From: Rivularia sp. MS3
GTDB taxonomy: Bacteria; Cyanobacteriota; Cyanobacteriia; Cyanobacteriales; Nostocaceae
NCBI GenBank assembly: GCA_019192545.1
Contig: JAHCMI010000029.1
Coordinates: forward strand, 29,199-93,198
Direction: 5' to 3'
Length of the DNA: 64,000 nt
Shown here: in pieces, positions 54,134-62,004 of the stretch
Layout: every line of letters starts with the position of its first letter
How positions within the stretch are numbered: the first letter of the stretch is position 1
Notes under the pieces: generated by a model
What the model was told of the DNA's origin: nothing
The model's database searches: none
The model's input: the letters and a program-made list of their open reading frames with translations, nothing else
Translations under genes and position numbers: made by a program

Positions 54134-55324
54134 ATGACCGAACAAAAATCTCGAATCTGCATTCTTGGTGGTGGCTTTGGTGGGCTTTACACTGCTTTAC
54201 GTTTAGTTAAACTGAATTGGGAAGAGTCCCAAAAACCGGAGATTGTGCTGGTTGACAAAAATGACCGCTTTTTGTTTTCCCCCCTTCTTTACGAGTTGCT
54301 GACTGGGGAAATGCAAAGTTGGGAAATAGCCCCAACCTATCAAGAGCTTCTGCAAAATACTGGTATACGCTTTTATCAAGCAACGGTGTCTGGAATTGAT
54401 ACCGAAGGAAAACGAGTAGAGTTACTAAATGGGCCAGAAATTCCCTACGATCGTTTAGTATTAGCTATGGGTGGAGAAACACCTTTGGATATGGTACCGG
54501 GTGCAACATCTTATGCTCATCCTTTCCGCACCCTTGATGATGCTTACGCTTTAGAAGAACAATTGCGGATACTCGAAGAATCCGATAAAGATAAAATTAG
54601 AATTGCAATTGTTGGTGGTGGCTATAGCGGTGTTGAATTAGCCTGCAAGTTATCTGACAGACTTGGGGAAAGAGGACGTTTTCGATTAGTGGAAATGGCT
54701 GATGGTATTCTCCGCAATTCTCCAGAGTTCAATCGTGAAGCTGCGAAAAAAGCTTTGGATGAGCGCGGCGTTTGGGTTGATTTGGAAACAAAGGTAGAAT
54801 CTATTGCTGCCGATAGTATTTCTTTGGAATACAAAGGTGTTGTGGATGAAATTCCCGTAGATTTGGTAATTTGGACTGTAGGTACCCGAGTTACTCCTTT
54901 AATTGAGCAACTTCCTGTTAAACACAACAAACAAGGAAAAATTACGACTACATCGACTTTACAGGTAGTAGATAATCCCCATATCTTCGCTTTAGGAGAC
55001 TTAGCAGAAACTTTTGATGCAGAAGGGAAACAAATACCGACAACCGCACAAGCTGCTTTTCAACAAGCCGATTATGTCGGTTGGAATATTTGGGCTAGTC
55101 TAACAAATCGTCCTTTACTTCCCTTCCGCTATCAACATCTAGGTGAATTTATGTCATTAGGAGTTGATAATGCCACGCTCACCGGCTTGGGTTTAAAAAT
55201 GGAAGGAACATTCGGATTTGTTGCCCGTCGTCTTGCTTATCTTTACCGTCTACCAACTTTAGAACATAAATTAAAAGTTGGTTTTAATTGGTTAACTCGT
55301 CCTATTATAGAGTCACTTTCTTAA
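54134..55324 (+). CDS. ndbB: Type II NAD(P)H:quinone oxidoreductase (NdbB-like)
   Basis: 396 residues, FAD-dependent. The N-terminal Rossmann motif ICILGGGFGGLYTALRL binds FAD, and a second, IAIVGGGYSGVELACKL (about 158-175), binds NAD(P)H. FLFSPLLYELLTGEMQSWEI and IFALGDLAE are typical. The family matches NDC1/NdbB, which in cyanobacteria and plants reduces demethylphylloquinone in phylloquinone synthesis or acts as an NDH-2; I cannot separate these. It is probably bound to the membrane surface, as there is no helix anchor. The start MTEQKSRICILGGG is clear. A HAD phosphatase gene follows on the same strand 161 bases later. Confidence 0.92.
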   Translation: MTEQKSRICILGGGFGGLYTALRLVKLNWEESQKPEIVLVDKNDRFLFSPLLYELLTGEMQSWEIAPTYQELLQNTGIRFYQATVSGIDTEGKRVELLNGPEIPYDRLVLAMGGETPLDMVPGATSYAHPFRTLDDAYALEEQLRILEESDKDKIRIAIVGGGYSGVELACKLSDRLGERGRFRLVEMADGILRNSPEFNREAAKKALDERGVWVDLETKVESIAADSISLEYKGVVDEIPVDLVIWTVGTRVTPLIEQLPVKHNKQGKITTTSTLQVVDNPHIFALGDLAETFDAEGKQIPTTAQAAFQQADYVGWNIWASLTNRPLLPFRYQHLGEFMSLGVDNATLTGLGLKMEGTFGFVARRLAYLYRLPTLEHKLKVGFNWLTRPIIESLS

Positions 55325-55410
55325 AGTCAGGGGATAGGGAGACAAGGAGATAACGGGATGAGGGGATAAGGGGAGATGGAAAAAATAAATTAATTCTTAG
55401 CTACCAATTC

Positions 55411-55440
55411 CTAACTCCGTTCCTCCTAACTCCTAACTAT
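55411..55440. repeat. Short tandem repeat CCTAACT
   Basis: Imperfect heptamer units (CTAACTC, CTAACT) in the spacer before the HAD gene, preceded by a purine-rich GGGGATAAGGGG stretch. Typical filler of this genome. Confidence 0.6.
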
Positions 55441-55485
55441 TTAATCTACAATCTCAAATTTAAAATCCAAAATTATCACAGGTGG

Positions 55486-56133
55486 ATGAAACAGCCGAAA
55501 GTAATTTTTTTAGATGCCGTTGGAACACTCTTCGGTGTTAAAGGTAGTGTTGGCGATGTTTACAGTCAAATTGCACAAGAATTTGACGTAGAAGTATCAC
55601 CGGCAACTTTGAATCAAACCTTTTTTCAAAGTTTTAAAGCTTCACCACCCCCAGTTTTTCCTCAAGTACAATCACAAGATATCCCGCAACGCGAGTTTGC
55701 ATGGTGGCATCGCATAACTCAAACCACTTTCGAGCAAGCTGGTGTTTTACATAAATTTGATGACTTTTCGGCTTTCTTTAGCGAAGTCTATATCCACTTT
55801 GGCACGGGAGATCCTTGGTTTGTTTATCCCGATGTCCTCAAAGCTTTAAATAATTGGCAAAATAAAGGAATCGAATTAGGAATATTATCCAATTTCGATT
55901 CCCGAATTTATTCAGTTTTACAAGCTTTAGAGCTAAGGGATTACTTCGGCTCGATAACTATTTCAACTCAATCTGGTACTGCTAAACCCAACCAAAAAAT
56001 ATTTGCGATCGCGTTGGAAAAACACAACTGTTTACCAGAAGCTGCATGGCACGTTGGCGATAGTATCAAGGAAGATTACGAAGGAGCCAAAGCTGCTGGG
56101 ATTAGAGGTATTTGGTTAAATCGGAATCAGTGA
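55486..56133 (+). CDS. HAD-superfamily hydrolase
   Basis: 215 residues with the HAD core: motif I is FLDAVGTLFG (Asp followed by Ala-Val, so the second Asp of the usual DxD is replaced by Val), motif II LGILSNFDSR, motif III in TAKPNQKIF (Lys), and motif IV HVGDSIKEDYEGAKAAG. It lies in subfamily IA with the REG-2/HDHD3-like proteins. The DAV motif I is common in that group, so loss of activity need not follow. The substrate is unknown. It follows ndbB and is bounded by the bidirectional terminator at 56186. Confidence 0.9.
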   Translation: MKQPKVIFLDAVGTLFGVKGSVGDVYSQIAQEFDVEVSPATLNQTFFQSFKASPPPVFPQVQSQDIPQREFAWWHRITQTTFEQAGVLHKFDDFSAFFSEVYIHFGTGDPWFVYPDVLKALNNWQNKGIELGILSNFDSRIYSVLQALELRDYFGSITISTQSGTAKPNQKIFAIALEKHNCLPEAAWHVGDSIKEDYEGAKAAGIRGIWLNRNQ

Positions 56134-56185
56134 ACAGCGAACAGTGAACGGTAAATAGTTATAAGTTAATAATAATCTTTAGCAT

Positions 56186-56217
56186 AAAACCCGGTTTCAT
56201 CAAAAAGCCGGGTTTTT
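56186..56217. terminator. Bidirectional terminator, CCCGG hairpin
   Basis: AAAACCCGG (56186-56194) pairs with CCGGGTTTT (56208-56216), with a T-run on each strand. It lies between the convergent HAD gene and DUF4278 gene. It belongs to the AAACCCGGTTT repeat family. Confidence 0.8.
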
Positions 56218-56230
56218 AAATTCTTAACTA

Positions 56231-56638
56231 TTAACTACATAGCTGATTGACTTCGTCTTGCAATATACGAATCAGATTTTCATCCCCTTTTTGCTTGGCA
56301 ACTTCTAAACGACGCTTTACGTCACGAAGTAAATTTTGTTGATGAGTTGTACTTAAGCGATCTTTACTTACTTGATTCCTAAATGATATTTTCTCACTGT
56401 TACCGAAGATAAAGTTTAACTTTTTACGCTTTTTTAATTCTTCTACCTTTTTCCGATTCCCGGAATAATAACTAGCGCCACGATACTTTAGTTCAACTGC
56501 ATTATCAGTTACGGGAGTGTATTGAGAATAATGACACTTCCACTCTGCACCCCGATATTTCCCGCAAACTCCGGCGGTAGTTACTTCAACCGTCACGGGA
56601 GCGTGTTCGTATTTAATTCCGCGATAAATAAGTTTCAT
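56231..56638 (-). CDS. DUF4278 protein
   Basis: 135 residues. Two copies of the short DUF4278 unit are visible: MKLIYRGIKYEHAPVTVEV, and AVELKYRGASYYSG. Both show the YRG-x-x-Y pattern typical of this cyanobacterial family. The C-terminal half is basic and helical (ELKKRKKLNFIFGNSEK, KRRLEVAKQKGDENLIRILQ). Function unknown; expression in related strains is often linked to stress. It begins with a family-typical start and lies convergent to the HAD gene. Confidence 0.85.
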   Translation of the reverse strand: MKLIYRGIKYEHAPVTVEVTTAGVCGKYRGAEWKCHYSQYTPVTDNAVELKYRGASYYSGNRKKVEELKKRKKLNFIFGNSEKISFRNQVSKDRLSTTHQQNLLRDVKRRLEVAKQKGDENLIRILQDEVNQLCS

Positions 56639-57045
56639 AATATTCCTTGCCTCTTTGTATATCTAAGGTAAAAGCGAGGCGCGTTCCTTCGGCTCTATAT
56701 CCTACTTCCGTCTTTATAAGCTATTTAACTATCTAGTTATTGTTAGTTGCGAACAAAGATGAACGTTTAATTACATTTCTGTAACTACTGTAACACTTTT
56801 TCCGTAAAGTCATGGTAGTTTAACAAAGTTTTATCTTTTCTTTATATCTTTAAGGTAAATAGTAGGGTGTATCACTTAATTGGTTAGGTATAGCGGTTTT
56901 TAGTTAAATGCAATTCACATTTTGCGCCATTGGTAATAAAAGTAGGTGAAGCCAATTTTCATTTTCAGACTGAACTGAATGATATTGATTTAGAGAAAAA
57001 GGGAAAGCTAAAAGAAAGCTCTTAGTTGTTTGAATACGTTATATT
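56639..57045. other. 407-base spacer with part of a dispersed repeat
   Basis: TATAGCGGTTTTTAGTTAAATGCAATTCACA begins at 56889 in two parts and resembles the repeat at 51654. No other feature seen. Confidence 0.5.
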
Positions 57046-57328
57046 ATGCTTTCTGACTATTATGTTCGTGATGCAAAGAAGGAAGATATTAATCATATTA
57101 CTAAACTGCATTTACGAAACAAAACAAGAGATTACTTTTTGCCATTCGGTTTAAACTTTAAATGGTCATATAGTTGTACTAAATTACTATTTATTATTCT
57201 TGTTTTTAATTTAATATTGAATTATGAATCAAATAAATTAATAGTTTTCAATTCATCACTAGATTTATCGATAAACATTATTTTTTTTAATGTATTTTCA
57301 TGTGGAATGCTGAAATTTCCATCTTTTA

Positions 57329-57445
57329 TATAGCGTTCCTACAGCAACTGAGGTACAGCTTTACTTCACCCCCAACCCCTCTCCTTATTAAGGAGAGGGG
57401 AGATAGGTTTTGAGTTATACCGAGTGGAGACTGGGAAACGCTATA
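57329..57445. mobile_element. 117-base miniature inverted-repeat element
   Basis: Ends TATAGCGTTCC (57329-57339) and GGAAACGCTATA (57434-57445), inverted copies with one extra T. The inside holds the hairpin CCCCTCTCCTT (57376-57386) / AAGGAGAGGGG (57390-57400). It interrupts the acetyltransferase gene. No coding frame, so it is non-autonomous. Confidence 0.7.
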
Positions 57446-57635
57446 TTTGAGCGTTATAAATATTTTGGATTACAAAATTATTCACAGTTTATATTGCTTG
57501 AAAATGATAATAAAATAATCGGCTATGCAAAGTTTGTTAAAAATCGCGAATATTTTGCACTGAATCACCTATACCTTCCTAATAGGTTAAAAGAAGAATT
57601 AATTGCTTTGTTTATTCGACACATTATTAATAATA

Positions 57636-57760
57636 GGAATGGGCGCAACTGGCATGTTTTTCTCGTAGGATGCTGTGACACTTTGACTAATTCTGAACGT
57701 AGTAATAACATGCAGGCTGTGTCACGCACCAACCGGCATTGTGACAATTGCGGCCATTCC
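57636..57760. mobile_element. 125-base miniature inverted-repeat element
   Basis: Ends GGAATGGGCGCAACTG (57636-57651) and CAATTGCGGCCATTCC (57745-57760), inverted copies with two mismatches in sixteen. GTGACAC/GTGTCAC inside gives a long cruciform. It lies in the acetyltransferase remnant and is GC-richer than its surroundings. No transposase. Confidence 0.7.
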
Positions 57761-57932
57761 TGAATAAATCAGTACAGCCTATATATGTAGCATGTACAAA
57801 AAAAAGAAGCAAAGTTATATATTTAGTATTGGTTTTAAGCATATAGGAATACAAAAACTACCAGAAAATCTCAGATTTCGTGGTTGGCTAAATCAACTAT
57901 TTGGAGGACAAAATTTAGCTTATATAAATAAA

Positions 57933-59165
57933 TCAAACCTGCAAAACCTTAATTTCTTCCCCAGCAGTAACCGACTTCTTCCCAATCTCCAAAACAGCTA
58001 AAGCATTAGTCTGAGCTAAATTAATCAAATTTCCAGAGCTTTTACTACCACTAGCAGCATTAAATTGATAAACCCCGTCAACCAAATCCAACTTTCCCCA
58101 AATATAAGTTTCCCGTTTACCGTTGGAATTTAAATCATCGCGAGTTTGGGCTTTGATAAATCTAGGCTGCCAACCTTCCATAATGCTGGAACATTTTTTG
58201 ATAACTGGCTGTACAAAACGCCAATAACTCACCAAAGCTGAAACTGGATTCCCCGGTAAACCAAAATATATCGGAGCATTCGGAATGTTGAAAGTTGCTA
58301 CCGTCAGAGGTTTACCGGGTTTCATTGCCACGGCTCTGACTTTAATCTCCCCACCGAGAGATTCGAGAATTTTTTCAACATAATCGTAGTCTCCTACAGA
58401 CACACCACCGGAAGAAAGTACTATATCAGCTTTAGCGATCGCTTCTTCAATGGCTTCTTTGAGTGCCTCGGGTTCATCTTTGATAATTCCCAACATCAAA
58501 GGCTCACCGCCGCACTGTTTAACTAAAGAAAATAAAGCGTACTGATTTGAATCTACAATTTGCCCAGACTGTAAAGTTTGTTCGGGGGTTATCAATTCAT
58601 CACCAGTAGATAAAATAGCTACACGGGGACGACGAAAAACATTTAACTTTGTACATTGAGCGGCAGCTAAAACGGCTATTTCCGTAGCATTAAGCTGAAT
58701 TCCTGCTGATAATAATTTCGTTCCCGCTTGGTAATAAGCAGCACGATGTCTGACAAATTCTTGAGATTCCGGTGCTTTAAGAATAAATACTTTATCGTCT
58801 TCGCGACGGGTATTTTCTTGCATGACTACTGTATCGGCACCTTTGGGCATTACCGCACCCGTAAAAATTCGCGCAGCTTGTCCCGATTGAATGTTAGATT
58901 GAGGTTGATAGCCTGCGGGAATATCCTCAACAAGTTTTAAAACCGCTGGCTTTTCCTCACTTGCTTCTCGAACATCTTGATAAATTACAGCATAACCATC
59001 CATAGCTGAGTTATCCCAGTGAGGAAAATCGAGTTTACTGGTAACTGCTGAAGCTAAAACTCTTCCGGTAGCTGTTAATAAATCGACGGTTTCTATATCT
59101 GTTTGATTATTTAAAGGTTTAACCAAATTAAAGATAATATTTTCTGCTTCGTTTACTGATAACAT
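57933..59165 (-). CDS. moeA: Molybdopterin molybdenumtransferase MoeA
   Basis: 410 residues. Inserts molybdenum into adenylylated molybdopterin in the cytoplasm to give the molybdenum cofactor, needed for nitrate reductase. Blocks: FPHWDNSAMDGYAV, RIFTGAVMPKGADTVV, AAQCTKLNVFRRPRVAILST (GD motif follows), SSGGVSVGDYDYVEKIL and FGLPGNPVSALVSYW. Its end overlaps the remnant of the acetyltransferase gene by a few bases. It is a single gene here; other moa/moe genes are not in this window. Confidence 0.97.
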   Translation of the reverse strand: MLSVNEAENIIFNLVKPLNNQTDIETVDLLTATGRVLASAVTSKLDFPHWDNSAMDGYAVIYQDVREASEEKPAVLKLVEDIPAGYQPQSNIQSGQAARIFTGAVMPKGADTVVMQENTRREDDKVFILKAPESQEFVRHRAAYYQAGTKLLSAGIQLNATEIAVLAAAQCTKLNVFRRPRVAILSTGDELITPEQTLQSGQIVDSNQYALFSLVKQCGGEPLMLGIIKDEPEALKEAIEEAIAKADIVLSSGGVSVGDYDYVEKILESLGGEIKVRAVAMKPGKPLTVATFNIPNAPIYFGLPGNPVSALVSYWRFVQPVIKKCSSIMEGWQPRFIKAQTRDDLNSNGKRETYIWGKLDLVDGVYQFNAASGSKSSGNLINLAQTNALAVLEIGKKSVTAGEEIKVLQV

Positions 59166-59486
59166 TGCGAATTCATCCTGTAACAGTTTGATTTAATTTA
59201 ACAATTTATATGTAGGTAAAAATATACAGCACATTTTTTATCGGATATATTTTGACGGGCAATCATGCCTAGTATACGAGAGTTTGATGATATAAACTTT
59301 TAGCTTATATATATACAAATTACTGTAAGTTATTTTATTTGCGTCAAGTAGCGTCAAAGATGAATTAAATTATTATATAAATGCTGTAAACCCTACTGAT
59401 ACAGCAAAATTTAAGGGTAAACACCCAAGCATATACCGATAAAACTTAAGTAAAAAGAGCATATAACATCAATCGGTATTTGTAAT
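59166..59486. other. 321-base spacer
   Basis: Divergent promoter region of moeA and the TM2/winged-helix gene. AT-rich, no recognised element. Confidence 0.4.
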
Positions 59487-59978
59487 ATGAAAAGTAAAGG
59501 GTTAGCGTATATTTTATGGTTTTTATGTGCTTTTAGTATATTTGGCGCTCAACGTTTTTATTGTAAAAGATATATCAGCGGCTTTATCTATCTATTCACT
59601 TTTGGTTTTTTCGGAATAGGACAATTTATCGATTTATTTACCATCCCTAATATGGTGGATGAAGAAAACTTAAAATACCAGGCACTATACGGTTATCAAA
59701 ATATAAATATTAACGGCAATCCTCAAGTTACCATAAATGTTGACGGTAGGAAAAGTCATACATACAAAACTGCTAATAACAAAAAAGTCTCGGATACGAT
59801 AAAAATATTGCAAGCAGCTAAGAATAATAGAGGAATGATAAATCTTTCAGATTGTGTGCTGGCAACTGGTAAAGAAACTGCACGGGTAAAGCAGACTCTC
59901 GATCAAATGTGTAAAGATGGTTTGATAGAAATTACTAATCTTCCCGATTCAGGAGCTATAGTCTATAAATTGCTTTAA
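59487..59978 (+). CDS. TM2 domain protein with C-terminal winged-helix-like region
   Basis: 163 residues. The N-terminal 55 form the two TM2 helices: GLAYILWFLCAFSIFGAQRF, YCKRYISGFIYLFTFGFFGI. A linker with a strand (INGNPQVTINVDGR) leads to a C-terminal domain of about 65 residues: VSDTIKILQAAKNNRGMINL, then SDCVLATGKETARVKQTLDQ, then MCKDGLIEITNLPDSGAIVY. Its helix-turn-helix and two-strand wing pattern suggest a winged-helix fold. It is in the plasma membrane, with the C-terminal domain probably in the cytoplasm. Unlike the plain TM2 protein at 18397, this one could sense or regulate. Function unknown. Confidence 0.82.
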   Translation: MKSKGLAYILWFLCAFSIFGAQRFYCKRYISGFIYLFTFGFFGIGQFIDLFTIPNMVDEENLKYQALYGYQNININGNPQVTINVDGRKSHTYKTANNKKVSDTIKILQAAKNNRGMINLSDCVLATGKETARVKQTLDQMCKDGLIEITNLPDSGAIVYKLL

Positions 59979-60030
59979 TTATAAATTGCTTTAAATTCAA
60001 CCTGTAACTCCGATAAGATATTTTCAGACA

Positions 60031-60426
60031 TCATATATATTTAATTACATTTTGCTCAAGATATTGAGCAATTTCTTTTTTATCAAAGCTTCCGTCAGCA
60101 ACTTTTAAAACTAGAATATAAGTTTCTTGATTATCCGTATTTAAAATATAGCCATTTATCCTCAAAAAAGTATCCATTACCGCAAAAGCAGTCCGTTTAT
60201 TACCGTCAATAAAAGGATGATTATTGGCAATATGGTATAGATAAGCAGCAGCTTGTTCGTAAATTGTTGCGTGTAAATACTTTCCGGAAAATGTTGCTTG
60301 TGGTTGAGCTAAAGCTGACTCTAATAAACCTTCATCTCTTACACCAGAAGTGCCGCCAAAGCTTGCAACTTGATCTAAGTGAATTTCAATTGCTTCGGAT
60401 AGCGAAATAAATTTATGAATCTGCAA
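60031..60426 (-). CDS. Doc-type (Fic fold) toxin
   Basis: 131 residues with the Fic/Doc motif HPFIDGNKRTAFAVMDTFLR: His, Phe, Gly-Asn-Lys-Arg. The N-terminus FISLSEAIEIHLDQVASFGG, then SGVRDEGLLESALAQP, is typical of Doc. Doc of phage P1 phosphorylates EF-Tu to stop translation. It overlaps the preceding antitoxin gene by 14 bases. A chromosomal copy; both frames are intact, so the pair is likely functional. Confidence 0.93.
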   Translation of the reverse strand: MQIHKFISLSEAIEIHLDQVASFGGTSGVRDEGLLESALAQPQATFSGKYLHATIYEQAAAYLYHIANNHPFIDGNKRTAFAVMDTFLRINGYILNTDNQETYILVLKVADGSFDKKEIAQYLEQNVIKYI

Positions 60427-60604
60427 GACGACGGTACACCTCTTCTCTTTCTCGTTTTGATTCTAAATAAGCTTTCCAGACTTCGCTGTCATGAGAATTC
60501 TGTTGATATTTTTCTCTAAAAATACGTACAACTTCTAACAATTCGCTTAATTGTGATTCTGGTATTTGCTCTAATTCTTGAATAATTTGTTCTTTAATAG
60601 TCAT
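60413..60604 (-). CDS. Antitoxin of the Doc-type pair
   Basis: 63 residues. An N-terminal amphipathic helix and loop, MTIKEQIIQELEQIPESQLS, then ELLEVVRIFREKYQQ, as in the DUF2281-type antitoxins. The charged C-terminal tail (EVWKAYLESKREREEVYRRL) probably binds the toxin's active site. Overlap with the toxin (14 bases) means coupled translation. It is probably also the operon's repressor. Confidence 0.82.
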   Translation of the reverse strand: MTIKEQIIQELEQIPESQLSELLEVVRIFREKYQQNSHDSEVWKAYLESKREREEVYRRLADS

Positions 60605-60687
60605 TTTTCTACCTGAAATTATATTCTCATTTTACAATTTGAACCTTTTACCTTTACAGAAAAATATTAAATATATTACTCAAAAAA

Positions 60688-60729
60688 CTCTGCGTACCTT
60701 TGCGCTTACCTCATTCTTCCTCTGCGTTT
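60688..60729. repeat. Dispersed AAACGCAGAGG repeat, copy 2 (inverted)
   Basis: CTCTGCGTACCTTTGCGC...TCCTCTGCGTTT is the reverse complement of the repeat at 53509-53550, with changes only in the middle. Confidence 0.75.
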
Positions 60730-60789
60730 AAAATGCAATTTCGATGCCAACAGATAGCTAGTAGATGCAGTTAAAACCTAACTAAATCG

Positions 60790-61848
60790 CTAAGCCATTT
60801 GCTTATTTTGATACTTCTTTAAATCGCCGGGTGCAAACACACCTTCTTCCGTAATAATGGCTGCAATTAATTCTGCTGGGGTGACATCAAAAGAAGGATT
60901 ATAATAATCAATACCTTCTGGAGCAATAATAGTTTCTCCTACTTGATAAATTTCCTTTGGATTGCGTTCCTCAATCGGAATTTCACTGCCATCAGCCAAA
61001 GAAAAATCAACTGTAGATAAAGGTGCAGCAACAAAGAAAGGTACGTTATGAGCTTTAGCCACTAGCGCCAAACTATAAGTACCAATTTTATTAGCAGCAT
61101 CACCATTTGCAGCAATTCTGTCAGCACCAACAACAACAGCATCAATCATATTCTGTTTCATGCAGTGTGCAGCCATGCTATCAGTGATTAAAGTTACCGG
61201 AATACCTTCTTGCACGCATTCCCAAGTAGTTAATTTAGCACCTTGTAATCTAGGGCGGGTTTCGTCAGCAAAAACTTTTTCTAAACGTCCTTCACGAAAA
61301 GCCGAACGCACTATACCCAAAGCGGTACCATAACCCGCAGTTGCTAAAGCACCAGCATTACAGTGAGTAAGTAAAGTTAATTTTTCTGGTGTTTCTGGTA
61401 ATGCTTTTAAGCCATTGTCGCCAATTTTATGACAAGTTTGTAAATCTTCAGCGTTAATAGTTTTAGCAGTTTCTAAAAGAGTTTTTCTGATTTCTTCGAC
61501 AGTACCAATTGATTCGTAAGCTGTTTTTAGCATACGTGAAATTGCCCAAAACAAATTGACTGCTGTAGGTCGAGTTTCGCGCAACATTTGAGCCACTTGC
61601 TCCAAAGCTTTTAAGAACTTATGGCGATCGCTTGTTTCAATTTCCCGCGCTCCCAGATACATGCCGTATGCAGCAGCAACACCAATTGCAGGGGCACCGC
61701 GAACAATCATTGTTTTAATTGCCTGTGCCATATCTTCACTGCGGTGAATTTCTACATAAGAATACTCATAGGGTAAACGAGTTTGGTCAATCAAAGAAAC
61801 GAAGTTGTTACGCCAAATTACAGGGTATACGGGATTGTTTTGCAACAT
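60790..61848 (-). CDS. mtnA: S-methyl-5-thioribose-1-phosphate isomerase
   Basis: 352 residues. Interconverts methylthioribose-1-phosphate and methylthioribulose-1-phosphate in methionine salvage. Blocks: [40 protein letters not shown] (with the catalytic Cys), [40 protein letters not shown]. The conserved Cys and Asp of the eIF2B-like fold are present. Upstream is a 156-base spacer with a heptamer repeat. No other salvage gene is in this window. Confidence 0.96.
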   Translation of the reverse strand: MLQNNPVYPVIWRNNFVSLIDQTRLPYEYSYVEIHRSEDMAQAIKTMIVRGAPAIGVAAAYGMYLGAREIETSDRHKFLKALEQVAQMLRETRPTAVNLFWAISRMLKTAYESIGTVEEIRKTLLETAKTINAEDLQTCHKIGDNGLKALPETPEKLTLLTHCNAGALATAGYGTALGIVRSAFREGRLEKVFADETRPRLQGAKLTTWECVQEGIPVTLITDSMAAHCMKQNMIDAVVVGADRIAANGDAANKIGTYSLALVAKAHNVPFFVAAPLSTVDFSLADGSEIPIEERNPKEIYQVGETIIAPEGIDYYNPSFDVTPAELIAAIITEEGVFAPGDLKKYQNKQMA

Positions 61849-61930
61849 ATCTTGTTAATTAATGAATTTAATTACCTTGTGATGGGAAGGGGAAGAAGGA
61901 GAGAGGGAGAGAGTGAGGGAGGGAATTTTT

Positions 61931-61970
61931 AACTCTTAACTCCTAACTCCTAACTCCTAACTCCTAACTA
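61931..61970. repeat. Short tandem heptamer AACTCCT
   Basis: Nearly six units in a row: AACTCTT followed by four exact AACTCCT and AACTA. Preceded by a G/A-rich run (61880-61925). Lies between mtnA and dxs. Confidence 0.85.
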
Positions 61971-62004
61971 TTCCCAATCCCCAATCACTTGCAACTAATT
62001 GTAA

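Larger units (their letters stand above)
57046..57935 (+). pseudogene. GNAT acetyltransferase gene broken by two small inverted-repeat elements
   Basis: Three pieces read in order. 57046 onward begins MLSDYYVRDAKKEDINHITK, an N-terminal GNAT start, and drifts out of frame. 57446-57634 gives FGLQNYSQFILLENDNKIIG then YAKFVKNREYFALNHLYL, a central GNAT sheet. 57792 onward gives FSIGFKHIGIQKLPENLRFR then GWLNQLFGGQ, a C-terminal end. Between the pieces lie elements at 57329-57445 and 57636-57760, each with terminal inverted repeats. The last piece runs into the end of the convergent moeA gene. Stops and frameshifts make an active protein impossible. Confidence 0.72.
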
